Positions 16,598 through 28,767 of a stretch of 64,000 nucleotides of DNA are shown here, piece by piece. A program made the translations under genes and the position numbers. Source of the DNA: Arthrobacter sp. 135MFCol5.1 (GTDB taxonomy: Bacteria; Actinomycetota; Actinomycetes; Actinomycetales; Micrococcaceae); NCBI RefSeq assembly GCF_000374865.1, contig NZ_KB895461.1, positions 1 through 64,000 on the forward strand, in the 5' to 3' direction. The first letter of the stretch is position 1. Each line of letters begins with the position of its first letter. The notes under the pieces were generated by a model. That model searched no databases and was not told where the DNA came from. It saw nothing but the letters and a program-made list of their open reading frames with translations.

Positions 16598-17584
16598 GTG
16601 AAGAAATCGGATCGTATTGCCCGTGACCTTGAGCAGTCGGTCACCAGTGCGGTGGAAAATGCCAAGGACTGGGCGGCCCCCCGGGTGGAAGCAGCGGTGG
16701 ATTGGGCTGTCCCACGGCTCCAGCACAGCCTGGATACCGCATCTCCCAAAATCCAGGAAGGCCTGAAGACCGCAGCTCACAACCTGGCTGACGGTGTTGC
16801 CACCGTGACTCCCAGGATCCAGGACGGACTGGCCCAGTTGGCGCCGAAGATCAACGACGTCGTGGAAAACGCATCACCCAAGCTTCACGACGCCCTGGAC
16901 AAGGCAACGCCGGTGGTCCTGAACGCCCGGGACCGCGTGGTGGTGGACTACCTGCCCAAGCTCTCGGACCAGATCGGCGTGGCCTCGGAGGCCGTTCACC
17001 GCACCCTTGAAGGCGCACCTGCCCGCGTCGACGCCGTCGCCCAGAAGCTTGGCGACGCGGGAATTGTGCACGCCATCCAGGAACAGGCACAGGCCACCGG
17101 TACGCAGCTCAAGGCCGCCGCAACCGAGGCTGGCCGCACCGTCGGTATCCAGCTGTCCCAGCCCGAGCCCAAGAAGAAGCGCGGCTGGCTGGTCTTTGGC
17201 GTGATTGCCGCCGCAGTGGCCGCGGGCGTTGCTGCGTGGAAGGCTTCCAAGCCCGTGGAGGACCCCTGGAAGACTCCGTCGCCGGTTACCCCCACGCCTG
17301 CCCCGGTGCCGGCCACCACCGTCAGCGAGGTCAAGGAACACGTGGCTGACGCCGCAGGTAAGGCTGCAGACGCCGCAGGTTCGGCAGCCTCCGCCGTCGC
17401 GGACAAGGCAGCGGACGCCGCCGAAGCGGTCAAGGACAAGGCTGCAGACGCCGCTGACAAGGCCAAGCACGTGGCCGACGACGCGGCCGACGAAGCACCC
17501 ACCGCCGCAACTGACGCCAAGACGGCTACCAAGAACATCGCGTCGAACATCGGCAACGACGTCAAGGGCACCACCGAGGCCTAG
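16598..17584 (+). CDS. Membrane-anchored Ala/Lys/Asp-rich protein of unknown function
   Basis: 328 residues from GTG, 4 bases after GGGAGGTAG. The first ~190 residues are amphipathic helix repeats with recurring proline breaks (APRVEAAVDWAVPRL, SPKIQEGLKTAA, TPRIQDGLAQLAPKI, SPKLHDALDKATPVV). KKKRGW then leads into a single helix at ~194-212, a Pro/Thr linker, and a C-terminal block rich in KAADAA/DKAADAA, like LEA or apolipoprotein-type 11-mer repeats that coil on membranes. It has no recognisable catalytic motif. Related proteins are common as 'hypothetical' in Arthrobacter. A structural role at the membrane or in stress is a guess from composition. It has its own terminator. Confidence 0.85.
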   Translation: MKKSDRIARDLEQSVTSAVENAKDWAAPRVEAAVDWAVPRLQHSLDTASPKIQEGLKTAAHNLADGVATVTPRIQDGLAQLAPKINDVVENASPKLHDALDKATPVVLNARDRVVVDYLPKLSDQIGVASEAVHRTLEGAPARVDAVAQKLGDAGIVHAIQEQAQATGTQLKAAATEAGRTVGIQLSQPEPKKKRGWLVFGVIAAAVAAGVAAWKASKPVEDPWKTPSPVTPTPAPVPATTVSEVKEHVADAAGKAADAAGSAASAVADKAADAAEAVKDKAADAADKAKHVADDAADEAPTAATDAKTATKNIASNIGNDVKGTTEA

Positions 17585-17601
17585 TCCTTCGCCGCGCACA
17601 A

Positions 17602-17634
17602 GGGGCTCCGTTTTGAACGGGGCCCCTCTTGTGT
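17602..17634 (+). terminator. Rho-independent terminator
   Basis: An 11-bp stem with one T-G pair (17602-17612 with 17616-17626) and a 3-base loop, followed by TCTTGTGT. It is 17 bases after the stop of the Ala-rich membrane protein. Confidence 0.75.
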
Positions 17635-17696
17635 GCCCGCGGAAGCTCATGGGCCACGCCGCGGCAGGACACGGCCCGGATGCTAGATTTGATCTG

Positions 17697-18572
17697 ATGT
17701 CAGCCGATCGATCCTCTGGGGATGCCTTGAACGACGCAGCCGAACAGCTCCGCGTGTCCATCGTTATCCCGGCGTACAACGAGGAAAGCGTTATCAGGCA
17801 GTGCCTCATCGCTGCCATCTACCAGTCGGTTCCCGCCCACGAAATCATCGTGGTGGACAACCTCTCGAGCGACCGCACTGCCGCGATCGTCAGCCAGATG
17901 CAGCTCGAATACCCGGAAAGCCCCATTATCCTGCTCAGCCAGGACCTGGAGCAGGGCCTGATCCCCACCAGGAACTTCGGGCTCGACCACGCCACGGGGG
18001 ATGTCCTCGGGCGGATCGACGCGGATTCCATCGTCGAACCCGACTGGGTGGAGCAGGTCCAGAAGGCCTTTGCAGATCCCGTCGTCCAGGCCGCAACGGG
18101 GCCGGTGGTGTATTACGACATGCCCATGCGCCGTTTTGGGCTCAAAGCGGACGACAAAATGCGCCAGCTCATGCTGAAGCTGGCCAAGCACCAGTACCAC
18201 TTCCTGTTCGGCTCCAACATGGCCCTGCGTGCCAGTGCCTGGGAAACCATTCGGGCCGAGACCTGCCGGGACGAGAAAGACGAGATGCACGAGGACATCG
18301 ATTTGTCCCTGCACCTTGCCGACCATGAACTGCCGGTCCGCTACTGGCCGCAGATGGTGTCCGGCATGTCCGCGCGCCGGCTTGAGGACTCTCCGCGGGA
18401 CTACCGCTACTACGTCACCCGCTTCGATCGGACCTACAAAGCCCACAACGTGCGCAAAATGGCATTGAAGGCCCCCATGGTGGTCTTCTTTTCGGTGTAT
18501 TTCCCGGCAAAGCTCCTGCGGGCCATCCACACCGTCAACACCGCCCAACCCGTCCGCCGCGGCGGACAGTAA
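17697..18572 (+). CDS. Family 2 glycosyltransferase
   Basis: 291 residues from ATG; the frame is open upstream but only shadows the previous gene. GT-A fold: VSIVIPAYNEESVIRQCL, IIVVDNLSSDRTAAI, then the nucleotide-sugar/metal motif DAD in GRIDADSIVEPDW, and HEDIDLSLHLAD as the likely acceptor-binding/base region. Residues ~260-275 (APMVVFFSVYFPAKLL) are hydrophobic and may dock to the membrane. It resembles enzymes that use polyprenyl or cell-surface acceptors, but donor and acceptor cannot be predicted. It converges with the EamA gene. Confidence 0.88.
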   Translation: MSADRSSGDALNDAAEQLRVSIVIPAYNEESVIRQCLIAAIYQSVPAHEIIVVDNLSSDRTAAIVSQMQLEYPESPIILLSQDLEQGLIPTRNFGLDHATGDVLGRIDADSIVEPDWVEQVQKAFADPVVQAATGPVVYYDMPMRRFGLKADDKMRQLMLKLAKHQYHFLFGSNMALRASAWETIRAETCRDEKDEMHEDIDLSLHLADHELPVRYWPQMVSGMSARRLEDSPRDYRYYVTRFDRTYKAHNVRKMALKAPMVVFFSVYFPAKLLRAIHTVNTAQPVRRGGQ

Positions 18573-18596
18573 GGCCCGGCGGCGGCAGGCTTCCTG

Positions 18597-19538
18597 TCAG
18601 TCCGTTCCCAGTTCCGCCAACGGACGGCCCGACGGCGGTTCCTCCCCGGGCGGCAGTGGCCGCTTCCCTGCCCTTCCGGACCGTTGCCCCAGGACAACGA
18701 CGGCGAGTCCCGCCAGGATGAGGCCCAGCCCGGCGTACGTGCCAGCCGGAAGGGTCTCGTGCAGGAAGACGGCGGCCAGAAGTGCGGCCCCGGGAATTTC
18801 CAGCAGGATGATCATGGAGACGATGAGGGGACTCATGGTGGCCAGCAGGTGGTTGAACGCCGTATGGCCCACCAACTGCGCGCAGACGGTGATGGCCGCG
18901 ATACCCAGCCACCCTGCCGGCTCGAACCCTGCCAGGGGCTGGCCGGCCGCCAGGGCCAGCACCGCCACGAGTACCGCGCACATCCCGTAGCAGAGTGTGG
19001 TGTACGTCCCCGTGGTCATGCTCTGCCGGGCCTTGCCGCCTGCCAGCGTGTAGAGCCCCGCCAGCGCGCCGCCGGCCATCGCCAGCAGGTCTCCGGTCAG
19101 TGCCTGCGAAGAGGTTCCCAGGTCGAAGCCGGTAATGGCGACAACACCGCCGAAGGCAATCCCCAGTCCAGCGAGGACCTGCCAGCGGTGTCGGGTTCCG
19201 CGGACGAGCTGGAAGACGGCAATCCAGCCGGACTGCAGGCACACCAGGGCTGTGGCGGCCGCGACGGAGGTCAGTTGCAGCGAAGTGATGAAGCAGGCGA
19301 AGTGCAGGGCGAGGGCGACGGCGGCCAGCAGGGACCAGCGGAACTCGCGGGCCGTGATGCTGCCGAACTTGCGGGGCTCCAGGATGAGCGTGGGGGCAGC
19401 CATGACCACGGAACCGATGGCGTTGCGCCAAAAGGCAATGGCGAGGGCGCTGACGCTCGTGGCGCCCAGGGTTGCGGCGATCAAGGGGCCTGACGAGGCG
19501 ACGCCGAGGACACCCAGGGCCGCGAAGAAGAAGTTCAA
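18597..19538 (-). CDS. EamA/DMT-family transporter
   Basis: 313 residues. Ten membrane helices in two EamA repeats (FFFAALGVLGVASSGPLIAATLG... and GGALAGLYTLAGGKAR...LLEIPGAALLAAVFLHE). Members export metabolites, amino acids or nucleosides; the substrate is unknown. The open frame has no ATG or GTG near the first helix. I place the start at TTG 19538, giving MNFFFAALGVLG, because AGGGGG lies seven bases before it; the frame upstream runs through a terminator and tRNA-Ala and cannot be coding. Cytoplasmic tail ends in Pro/Arg-rich sequence. Confidence 0.88.
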   Translation of the reverse strand: MNFFFAALGVLGVASSGPLIAATLGATSVSALAIAFWRNAIGSVVMAAPTLILEPRKFGSITAREFRWSLLAAVALALHFACFITSLQLTSVAAATALVCLQSGWIAVFQLVRGTRHRWQVLAGLGIAFGGVVAITGFDLGTSSQALTGDLLAMAGGALAGLYTLAGGKARQSMTTGTYTTLCYGMCAVLVAVLALAAGQPLAGFEPAGWLGIAAITVCAQLVGHTAFNHLLATMSPLIVSMIILLEIPGAALLAAVFLHETLPAGTYAGLGLILAGLAVVVLGQRSGRAGKRPLPPGEEPPSGRPLAELGTD

Positions 19539-19577
19539 TGGATACCCCCTGGAGCCGTCCCCGGAGGGAAAGGAGAA

Positions 19578-19617
19578 CAAAAAGTCCCGGCCGGCGTTTC
19601 CGCTGACCGGGACTTTC
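19578..19617 (-). terminator. Rho-independent terminator after tRNA-Ala
   Basis: A perfect 10-bp stem AAAGTCCCGG / CCGGGACTTT (19581-19590 with 19607-19616), then TTTTTG on the minus strand. It is 4 bases after the tRNA-Ala CCA end. Confidence 0.88.
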
Positions 19618-19620
19618 CTA

Positions 19621-19696
19621 TGGTGGAGGCACGGGGACTCGAACCCCGAACCCCCTGCTTGCAAAGCAGGTGCGCTACCAATTGCGCCATGCCCCC
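19621..19696 (-). tRNA. tRNA-Ala (anticodon TGC)
   Basis: Minus strand. Acceptor GGGGGCA pairs with TGCCTCC (one G-U). The anticodon loop TTTGCAA gives TGC for alanine, and a G-U pair at the third acceptor position is present as in alanine tRNAs. CCA is encoded at 19621-19623. It is downstream of gyrA and tRNA-Ile, the usual actinobacterial order. Confidence 0.96.
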
Positions 19697-19767
19697 ATAA
19701 GAAGCAACCCGTCCATCATACCCCAGGAACCGCGAGGCCTTGACGGCTTCCGTACCTGGCGCCCAAG

Positions 19768-19884
19768 CTAGTCAACCGTATCGGTTGACTTGCTCCAGAC
19801 TGTTTTCCGGGCTTCGGATTCCTGTGCTTTACGGAAGACCAGCAAGCCTGCGATTGCCGCTGCGAGTACCAGCAACTTCTTCAC
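19768..19884 (-). CDS. DLW-39 family small membrane-associated protein (38 aa)
   Basis: Below usual length cut-offs. The minus strand between the two tRNAs encodes 38 residues from GTG: MKKLLVLAAAIAGLLVFRK, then a charged half QESEARKTVW and ending STDTVD. A basic start, one short hydrophobic helix, and an acidic tail with a Trp match the DLW-39 family, which is found at just this place near gyrA and tRNA-Ile in Actinobacteria. GGGGAG precedes the start by only three bases. Function is unknown. Confidence 0.82.
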   Translation of the reverse strand: MKKLLVLAAAIAGLLVFRKAQESEARKTVWSKSTDTVD

Positions 19885-19955
19885 GTGCTCCCCGTTCCGG
19901 CCGGGTACCGGATGTATCCGGACCAAACCTCCGTTTGAAACCTGCACAGGTTCCG

Positions 19956-20029
19956 TGGGCGTACCAGGACTTGAACCTGGGACCTCTTCGTTATCAGCGA
20001 AGCGCTCTAACCGCCTGAGCTATACGCCC
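19956..20029 (-). tRNA. tRNA-Ile (anticodon GAT)
   Basis: Minus strand. Acceptor GGGCGTA pairs with TACGCCC, with discriminator A at 19956. The anticodon loop CTGATAA gives GAT. D-arm and GGTTCAAGTCC T-arm are standard. 74 nt; CCA is not encoded, unlike its tRNA-Ala neighbour. It lies between the DUF3566 gene and DLW-39. Confidence 0.96.
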
Positions 20030-20126
20030 CGATGCCTCATCGGGCCGAGATATGACTTTACAGCACATCCCGGCCCGATCTCAAATCGGGCATTTCCACC
20101 GGATTACCCCCGGTGAAACCGGGTTC

Positions 20127-20781
20127 TTAATCGTCCGTCAAGGTGACGCCGATTCCACCCACCAGCGTGGCGGAAATGTTGTAGAGGACGGCGGAGAGCA
20201 TGGACAGCGCCGTCAGCAGGACAACGTTGACCACAGCGATGATGGTGGCGAATGAGGCCACCTGCCCCAGCGATGCCACCTTCTTCAGTTCGAAGCCGCC
20301 GCTTTCGGAGCCGGCGAGCGTTCCCAGCAGGCTGTCCACCTGGTCGAAGATTCCGGTCAGGTCCAGCACCGTCCACAAGACGATTGCTGCCACCACGGTG
20401 ACGATGCCAAGTGCCACCGAGAGCAGGAATGCCATCTTCAGTACGGACCAGGGGTCCACCTTGCTGATCAGCAGCCGGGCCCGCCGTACCTTTGCCTTCG
20501 GCGCGGGCTTCACCAGGCCGGGATTACCCTGTCCCTGGGCCGGCCGCTGGCCGGAGGCTGCAGGGCGCTGGCCCGGCTGACCCTGGAAGGGCCGCTGGCC
20601 GGGCTGCGCGGGGCGGTCGCCCTGCTGCGGGCGCTGGCCCGGAACCGCGGGACGCTGGCCCGGGGCACCTGCGGCCGCTGCCGGTCGCTGCTGCGGACGG
20701 ACGGGGGCGTTCACGCGGGGCGCCGCTGAAGGCCGGTTCCCGTCAGGAACAGTGCTGTTCGGCTTGGGAAATGAGTCGGAA

Positions 20782-20789
<8 letters not shown>
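20127..20789 (-). CDS. DUF3566 transmembrane protein
   Basis: 220 residues. Residues ~1-100 are disordered, with repeated Gly-Gln-Arg-Pro units ([20 protein letters not shown] and more). A DUF3566 domain follows from ~105: [30 protein letters not shown], a first helix, a loop with [15 protein letters not shown], and a second helix [29 protein letters not shown], ending TLTDD. Function is unknown. It overlaps the gyrA stop by eight bases, so it is very likely co-translated with gyrA, the arrangement seen in mycobacteria (Rv0007). The Gln/Pro/Arg repeat block is expanded relative to the domain itself. Confidence 0.93.
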
Positions 20790-23460
<2,671 letters not shown>

Positions 23461-23515
23461 TCTTTATTTTCCGTTTCAGGTATATGTCTGGTTCCGAATA
23501 CTTTGGAGCGGGTCC

Positions 23516-25603
23516 TTAGATGTCCAGGAACCTGACGTCCTTGGCGTTCTGCTGAATGAAGTTGCGCCGTGACTCCACGTCTTCGCCCATAAGGACGGAG
23601 AAGATCTGGTCGGCGGCGAGGGCGTCATCCATGGTCACCTGCAGCAGGGTGCGGTGGTCAGGGTCCATGGTGGTATCCCAGAGTTCGGTGTAGTCCATCT
23701 CGCCCAGGCCCTTGTAGCGCTGGATGCCGTTGTCCTTCGGGATGCGGCGTCCAGCCGCTTGGCCAGCTACCAGTTTGGCGTCGCGTTCGCGGTCGCTGTA
23801 CACGTAGTCGTGCGGCGCGTTGGACCATTTGATCCGGTACAGCGGCGGTTGTGCCAGGTAGACGTAGCCGTTCTCGATCAGGGGACGCATGTAGCGGAAC
23901 AGCAAGGTCATCAGCAAGGTGGTGATGTGCTGGCCGTCGACGTCAGCATCGGCCATGAGGACGATTTTGTGGTACCGAAGTTTGGCGAGGTCGAAGTCCT
24001 CGCCAATCCCGGTGCCGAACGCGGTGATCATGGACTGGACCTCCGCGTTGCCCAGGGCCTTGTCCAGGCGGGCACGTTCCACGTTCAGGATCTTGCCGCG
24101 CAGGGGCAGGATGGCCTGTGTTTCGGGGTTGCGGCCGCGCTTGGCGGAACCGCCGGCGGAGTCGCCCTCCACGATGTAGACCTCGCACTTTTCCGGGTCT
24201 TTGGAGGAGCAGTCGGAAAGCTTGCCCGGCATGCCGAACGATTCCAGCGGGCTCTTGCGCCGGGCGTTGTCGCGGGCCTTCCGCGCGGCCATGCGTGCCT
24301 GGGCCGCCGAAATGGCCTTGCGGATGACGTCACGGGCGGGGCCAGGGTTGCGCTCCAGCCAGTCACCCAGGCCGTCGGTGACCACGCGCTGGACGAATCC
24401 CTTGACCTCGGAGTTGCCCAGCTTCGTCTTGGTCTGGCCTTCGAACTGGGGCTCCGCCAGCTTGACGGAAATGACGGCGGTGAGGCCCTCGCGGATGTCG
24501 TCGCCCGTGAGGTTGTCGTCCTTTTCCTTGATGATGCCCTTTTCCCGGGCGTACCGGTTTATCAGGGACGTCAGTGCGGCACGGAAGCCTTCTTCGTGGG
24601 TGCCGCCCTCGTGGGTGTTGATGGTGTTGGCGTAGGTGTGCACGCTCTCGGAGTAGGCACTGGTCCACTGCATCGCCATTTCCAGGGCAATCCGGCGTTC
24701 GGTGTCCTCGGTTTCGAAGGCGATGACGTCCTCGTGGACCACCTCCACCTTCTTGCCCGAGTTCAGGTGCTTGACGTAATCCAGCAGGCCTTCGTCGTAC
24801 TGGTACACCACGGTGCGGTGTTCGGCGCTGATCTCGCCGTCGGTGCTGAGGTCGTCAAGGTCGAGGTCGCCGTCGGCTTCATCACCTTCGGCGGCACGCT
24901 CATCCGTCAACGTTATGCGCAGGCCCTTGTTGAGGAAGGCCATCTGCTGGAAACGGGCGCGGAGGGTCTCGAAGTCGAACTCGGTGGTTTCAAAGATCGC
25001 CGGGTCCGGATAGAAGGTCTGGGTGGTGCCGGTGGCATCGGTCTCTTCACCTTGGACCAGGCTGCCTTGCGGCTTGCCTCCGTCGGCGAAGGACATCCGC
25101 CAGACGTGGCCCTGGCGCCGTACCTCGGTGTCCACCCTGCTGGAGAGGGCGTTGACCACGGAAATGCCCACACCGTGCAGGCCGCCGGAGACCGCGTAGC
25201 CGCCGCCACCGAACTTGCCGCCGGCGTGCAGGATGGTCATTACCACCTCGACGGTGGGCTTGTGCTCGGTGGGGTGCATGTCCACCGGGATTCCGCGGCC
25301 GTCGTCGACAACTTTGACGCCGCCGTCGGCCTGCAGGACCACTTCGATATGGCTGCAGTAACCGGCGAGTGCCTCATCCACGGAGTTGTCCACCACCTCA
25401 TAGACCAGGTGGTGGAGTCCTCGGGGACCCGTGGAACCGATATACATGCCCGGGCGCTTGCGGACAGCTTCGAGGCCTTCAAGGACAGTGATGTCGCTGG
25501 CACCGTACTCCCTTGGGCTGGTAGACGCAGCCGGGGTGTCAGGGGTACGGCCATCCTCGACCGCTGTATCTGCTGCCAGAATATCTGTATTGTCGTTAGC
25601 CAC
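23516..25603 (-). CDS. gyrB: DNA gyrase subunit B
   Basis: 695 residues, the ATPase subunit. GHKL motifs: [31 protein letters not shown] and [13 protein letters not shown]. Toprim motifs: [25 protein letters not shown] and [10 protein letters not shown]-terminal tail KDVRFLDI. The frame stays open 54 codons upstream of the chosen GTG at 25603. I prefer this GTG because VANDNTD begins the usual variable N-terminus and GAGGAG lies 11 bases before it; upstream sequence is not gyrase-like. It is transcribed with gyrA. Confidence 0.97.
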   Translation of the reverse strand: MANDNTDILAADTAVEDGRTPDTPAASTSPREYGASDITVLEGLEAVRKRPGMYIGSTGPRGLHHLVYEVVDNSVDEALAGYCSHIEVVLQADGGVKVVDDGRGIPVDMHPTEHKPTVEVVMTILHAGGKFGGGGYAVSGGLHGVGISVVNALSSRVDTEVRRQGHVWRMSFADGGKPQGSLVQGEETDATGTTQTFYPDPAIFETTEFDFETLRARFQQMAFLNKGLRITLTDERAAEGDEADGDLDLDDLSTDGEISAEHRTVVYQYDEGLLDYVKHLNSGKKVEVVHEDVIAFETEDTERRIALEMAMQWTSAYSESVHTYANTINTHEGGTHEEGFRAALTSLINRYAREKGIIKEKDDNLTGDDIREGLTAVISVKLAEPQFEGQTKTKLGNSEVKGFVQRVVTDGLGDWLERNPGPARDVIRKAISAAQARMAARKARDNARRKSPLESFGMPGKLSDCSSKDPEKCEVYIVEGDSAGGSAKRGRNPETQAILPLRGKILNVERARLDKALGNAEVQSMITAFGTGIGEDFDLAKLRYHKIVLMADADVDGQHITTLLMTLLFRYMRPLIENGYVYLAQPPLYRIKWSNAPHDYVYSDRERDAKLVAGQAAGRRIPKDNGIQRYKGLGEMDYTELWDTTMDPDHRTLLQVTMDDALAADQIFSVLMGEDVESRRNFIQQNAKDVRFLDI

Positions 25604-25981
25604 AGGCGCTGCGACTCCTCTGTTCTCGATGATGGCCGGCTGATTTCTTTTCGCAGGGAAAAGTGACCCGCCAACAGGCACAAACTTATGGCGCCGGTGA
25701 CTCGATGACGGTCGGTGATCCGCGCTCTGCGTGCGGGACGCGCGCGGAGAACGGACTGAAGTCAACGTTTCATCCGCGCCCAGTTATCTCGGTCAATTCT
25801 ACCGCGAACACGCCCAGATCCTCGCATTCCAAGGCCGTGGGCGGACGGTGAATGTGCCTGTGCGAGGCTCTTGGCCCCGCCTAGGACGGCCCGGTGGTAC
25901 GCCCTCCGGGTGCCCATACACGCCGCGGCCCTTCCTGGCCTCTATACGCCTTTGGGCGAAGTTTCAAGAGCTGCGGCCCGG
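25604..25981. other. Gene-free 378 bases upstream of gyrB
   Basis: Leader and promoter region of gyrB between dciA and gyrB, both minus strand. The short open frames here have no ribosome site or family resemblance. No hairpin terminator was evident, so read-through from the dnaN-recF-dciA unit into gyrBA is possible. Confidence 0.5.
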
Positions 25982-26536
25982 CTATCCGTAGGTGTCCCGC
26001 GGACCACGCCCGTTGACACTGCGTCCACCCTTGCGCCAGCTGGGCGCTGTGGGGCCGAGGACCTGGATCCTGGTGACCACGCCGTCGCCCAGTTCCCGGC
26101 GGAATTTCTCCAGCAAGCTGGTGCTCAGCAGCCTGAGCTGGGTGGCCCAGGCCGTGGAGTCACACCGAACGTGCAGGGTGGTGTCGGTGAAGCTTTCGGG
26201 TGTGCAGTGGGCTGAAATCTCCGGGCCCACCAAGGTGGCCCACTCCGCCATGACGGAACCCACCGCTACCGGGGAGGTCCAGCCGCGTTCTGCAACCAGC
26301 CGCCCAACCACTTTGCCCAGGCCGAGCGGGTCCCGGCCGGTGGCATGAAACTGGCTGAAGCCCCGGGTGTCACGGATACTGCCCTTGGCTTTTTGCGAAC
26401 CGGGCCGGGGCGCCTTCCTGCGGACTTCGCCGCGGGCGGCAGCCGCCTCCCGCATCCTGTTCAGTGCTGCTTGCGGGGCATCGATGTGGTCAGGTTCGCG
26501 GCCGGGCTGCAGCCCGGCATCCTCGTCACTGCTCAT
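25982..26536 (-). CDS. dciA: DciA-type replicative helicase loader / operator (DUF721)
   Basis: 184 residues. The N-terminal third is basic and disordered; residues ~75-165 form the DUF721 fold: PLGLGKVVGRLVAERGW, WATLVGPEISAHCTPESF, TLHVRCDSTAWATQLRLLS and LLEKFRRELGDGVVTRIQVLGP. DciA replaces DnaC-type loaders and acts with DnaB at the origin. Its start overlaps the recF stop by 11 bases. The recF-dciA-gyrB order is the standard actinobacterial origin arrangement. Confidence 0.95.
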   Translation of the reverse strand: MSSDEDAGLQPGREPDHIDAPQAALNRMREAAAARGEVRRKAPRPGSQKAKGSIRDTRGFSQFHATGRDPLGLGKVVGRLVAERGWTSPVAVGSVMAEWATLVGPEISAHCTPESFTDTTLHVRCDSTAWATQLRLLSTSLLEKFRRELGDGVVTRIQVLGPTAPSWRKGGRSVNGRGPRDTYG

Positions 26537-27731
26537 CGATTCCTCCCGGGATGACCTTCACCCGCCGTCCGGACAGCTCTTCCGGAATATCGGCGTCGAC
26601 GGCGGCGGTCACCAGGACCTGTTCCGCGCCGGAGACTATAGCCGCCAGTTTACGCCGCCGCTGGACATCGAGTTCGGCAAAGACGTCGTCCAGGATGAGG
26701 ATGGGGGCGGACCCGCCGGTGCGGGCGTCATCGAGCATGACGTAGTACGACGCCAACCGCAGGGAGAGGCACATGGACCAGGTCTCCCCGTGCGAGGCAT
26801 ATCCCTTCGCGGGTGCCTGTCCGAGGATGAGCTCCAGCTCGTCGCGGTGCGGGCCGACGAGCGAGATGCCACGTTCCAGTTCTTTCTTCCGTGATTCCGC
26901 GAAAGCCTGGATGTAGCGCTCCGTCAGCTGTTCGACACTGAGCAAGCGCAGGTCCTCCTGCGCGGCGGACGAAGCCCCGGCCGTGGTGCGCTGGGCATGT
27001 GCGGCCGGGACGCCGTCGTCGTCCATCTGGTTCTGGAGGGTCGAACGGTACAGGGCATCGGCGGGCTTGGAAGCATCCGTCAGCTCGGCGTAGGCGCGGG
27101 CGAGGTGCGGGCGGAGCCGTTCCACCAGTTCCAGCCGTGCGTGCAGCAGCTGTGCTCCGGCACGGGCCATGTGCTGGTCCCAAACATCCAGGGTGGCTTC
27201 ATGGGCAGTCGTGAACCGTCCGGCCCGCGCTGATTTCAGCAGGGCGTTGCGTTGCTTCAGGACGCGGTCGTAATCGCTGCGGGTGGCTGCATGATGCGGA
27301 ATGAGGCTGGCGAGCAGTTCGTCCAGGAAGCGCCGGCGGTTGGCGGGATCCCCCTTGACCAATGCCAGGTCCTCGGGAGCGAACAGGACGGTCTGGCAGA
27401 TGCCCAGCAGGTCGCGGGCACGGACCGGGTTGCTGCGATTGATCCGGCCGCGGTTGGCCCGGCCGGCATTGATTTCCAGCTCCAGCACCGTGGTCTGCTC
27501 TCCGCGGACCAAACGGGCCCGGACCAAGGCGCGCTCCGTGCCGAACCGGAGCAAGGGGCCATCGGAACTGACCCGGTGGGAGCTGAGCGTGGCCAGGTAG
27601 CCGATGGCCTCCATCAGATTGGTTTTGCCGATGCCGTTGTACCCCACCAGGACGGTAACGCCCGGGCCGAGGCTGAGGTCAACCTGGGCGTAGCTGCGGA
27701 AGTCCGTCAGGGAAAGATGTTCAAGATACAC
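26526..27731 (-). CDS. recF: RecF: DNA replication/repair ATPase
   Basis: 401 residues, an SMC-like ATPase that loads RecA at gaps. N-terminal MYLEHLSLTDFRSYAQVDL, Walker A GYNGIGKTNL, RecF-specific NRRRFLDELL, the signature region YASHGETWSMCLSLRLA and Walker B ILILDDVFAELD. A typical-length protein with an insert near residues 240-260 (MDDDGVPAAHAQRTTAG). It is co-directional with dnaN and gnd upstream and dciA downstream. Confidence 0.97.
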   Translation of the reverse strand: MYLEHLSLTDFRSYAQVDLSLGPGVTVLVGYNGIGKTNLMEAIGYLATLSSHRVSSDGPLLRFGTERALVRARLVRGEQTTVLELEINAGRANRGRINRSNPVRARDLLGICQTVLFAPEDLALVKGDPANRRRFLDELLASLIPHHAATRSDYDRVLKQRNALLKSARAGRFTTAHEATLDVWDQHMARAGAQLLHARLELVERLRPHLARAYAELTDASKPADALYRSTLQNQMDDDGVPAAHAQRTTAGASSAAQEDLRLLSVEQLTERYIQAFAESRKKELERGISLVGPHRDELELILGQAPAKGYASHGETWSMCLSLRLASYYVMLDDARTGGSAPILILDDVFAELDVQRRRKLAAIVSGAEQVLVTAAVDADIPEELSGRRVKVIPGGIDEQ

Positions 27732-27776
27732 GCGGTGGTCGGCAATTCTGGAACCGGTGGCGGCTCCTGGTGGATG

Positions 27777-28661
27777 CTACTTGGCGGGACGGGTTGCATG
27801 GCCACCGAACTGGTGGCGCAGCGCAGAAACCATCTTCATCGCGGGGGACGTGTCCTCCCGGGAAGCAAAACGGGCAAACAGGGCGGCCGTGATGGCCGGG
27901 GCCGGAACCGCATTGGCGATGGCCTCTTCAACTGTCCAGCGGCCCTCACCCGAATCCTCCACGTAGTCGTCGATGGACTCCAGGCCTGGATCTTCATCCA
28001 AGGCTTTGACCATGAGGTCCAGCAGCCAGGAACGGACCACGGTTCCCTTTTGCCAGGCGCGGAACGTGCCCGGCAGGTCCGTGACGATGTCCTTCGCGGC
28101 AAGCAGTTCGTACCCTTCGGCGTACGCCTGCATCAGGCCGTATTCGATCCCGTTGTGGACCATCTTGGCGTAGTGGCCGGCGCCGATTCCGCCAACGTGG
28201 ACAAAGCTGTCAGCCCTGTCGCCCTCAGGCCGCAGGGCATCAAAAACCGGCATGGCGCGTTCAATGTCGCCGGCGTCACCGCCTGCCATCAGGCCGTAGC
28301 CGTTCTGCAGGCCCCAAACCCCGCCGGACACCCCGCAGTCGGCGAACCGGATGCCCTTGGCGGCAAGCACCTCACCATGTTTCTGGTCTTCAGTGAACCG
28401 CGAGTTTCCACCGTCGATCACAAGGTCGCCGGGCTCGAGTTTGCCGGCCAATTCGGTGATGACGGCGTCTGTCACGGGGCCGGCCGGGACCATGACCCAG
28501 ATGACCCTCGGCGCCGGGACGGCGGCGATCAGGTCTTCGACGCTTGCGGCATCCGTGACATCGGGATTCCGGTCGTAGCCGGTGACCTCCACGCCGCCCT
28601 TGCGCAGGCGTTCACGCATGTTGAAACCCATTTTGCCGAGGCCAATCAGTCCAATGTGCAC
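27777..28661 (-). CDS. gnd: 6-phosphogluconate dehydrogenase, decarboxylating (short NAD-type)
   Basis: 294 residues, the short form of Gnd that oxidises 6-phosphogluconate to ribulose 5-phosphate. MHIGLIGLGKMGFNMRERL is the Rossmann motif; DGGNSRFTEDQ and ADCGVSGGVWGLQNGY hold substrate contacts; VGGIGAGHYAKMVHNGIEYG carries the catalytic Lys and Asn. The start is GTG 28661, since the 19 codons upstream do not resemble the family; the ribosome site is weak. Placement between dnaN and recF is a well-known actinobacterial peculiarity. Short Gnd enzymes usually prefer NAD+, an expectation not visible in the sequence. Confidence 0.94.
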   Translation of the reverse strand: MHIGLIGLGKMGFNMRERLRKGGVEVTGYDRNPDVTDAASVEDLIAAVPAPRVIWVMVPAGPVTDAVITELAGKLEPGDLVIDGGNSRFTEDQKHGEVLAAKGIRFADCGVSGGVWGLQNGYGLMAGGDAGDIERAMPVFDALRPEGDRADSFVHVGGIGAGHYAKMVHNGIEYGLMQAYAEGYELLAAKDIVTDLPGTFRAWQKGTVVRSWLLDLMVKALDEDPGLESIDDYVEDSGEGRWTVEEAIANAVPAPAITAALFARFASREDTSPAMKMVSALRHQFGGHATRPAK

Positions 28662-28767
28662 GGTGAGACTCTTTTCTGCGCTGGTGTGTGAAGGCTGGGA
28701 GCCGATGGGTGGACCCACGCCGCCCGGGTTCCCTGGCCGAGCTTGCGAGGCAAGGCGGCGGTGGGGA

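Noticed and set aside
19880..19888. TTCACGTG, a half-like parS near DLW-39
   Set aside because: Only the core matches; the palindrome arms are absent.
23654..25666. Plus-strand open frame of 670 codons antisense to gyrB
   Set aside because: gyrB is certain from its motifs on the other strand; long antisense frames arise from high-GC codon bias. No ribosome site or family motif.
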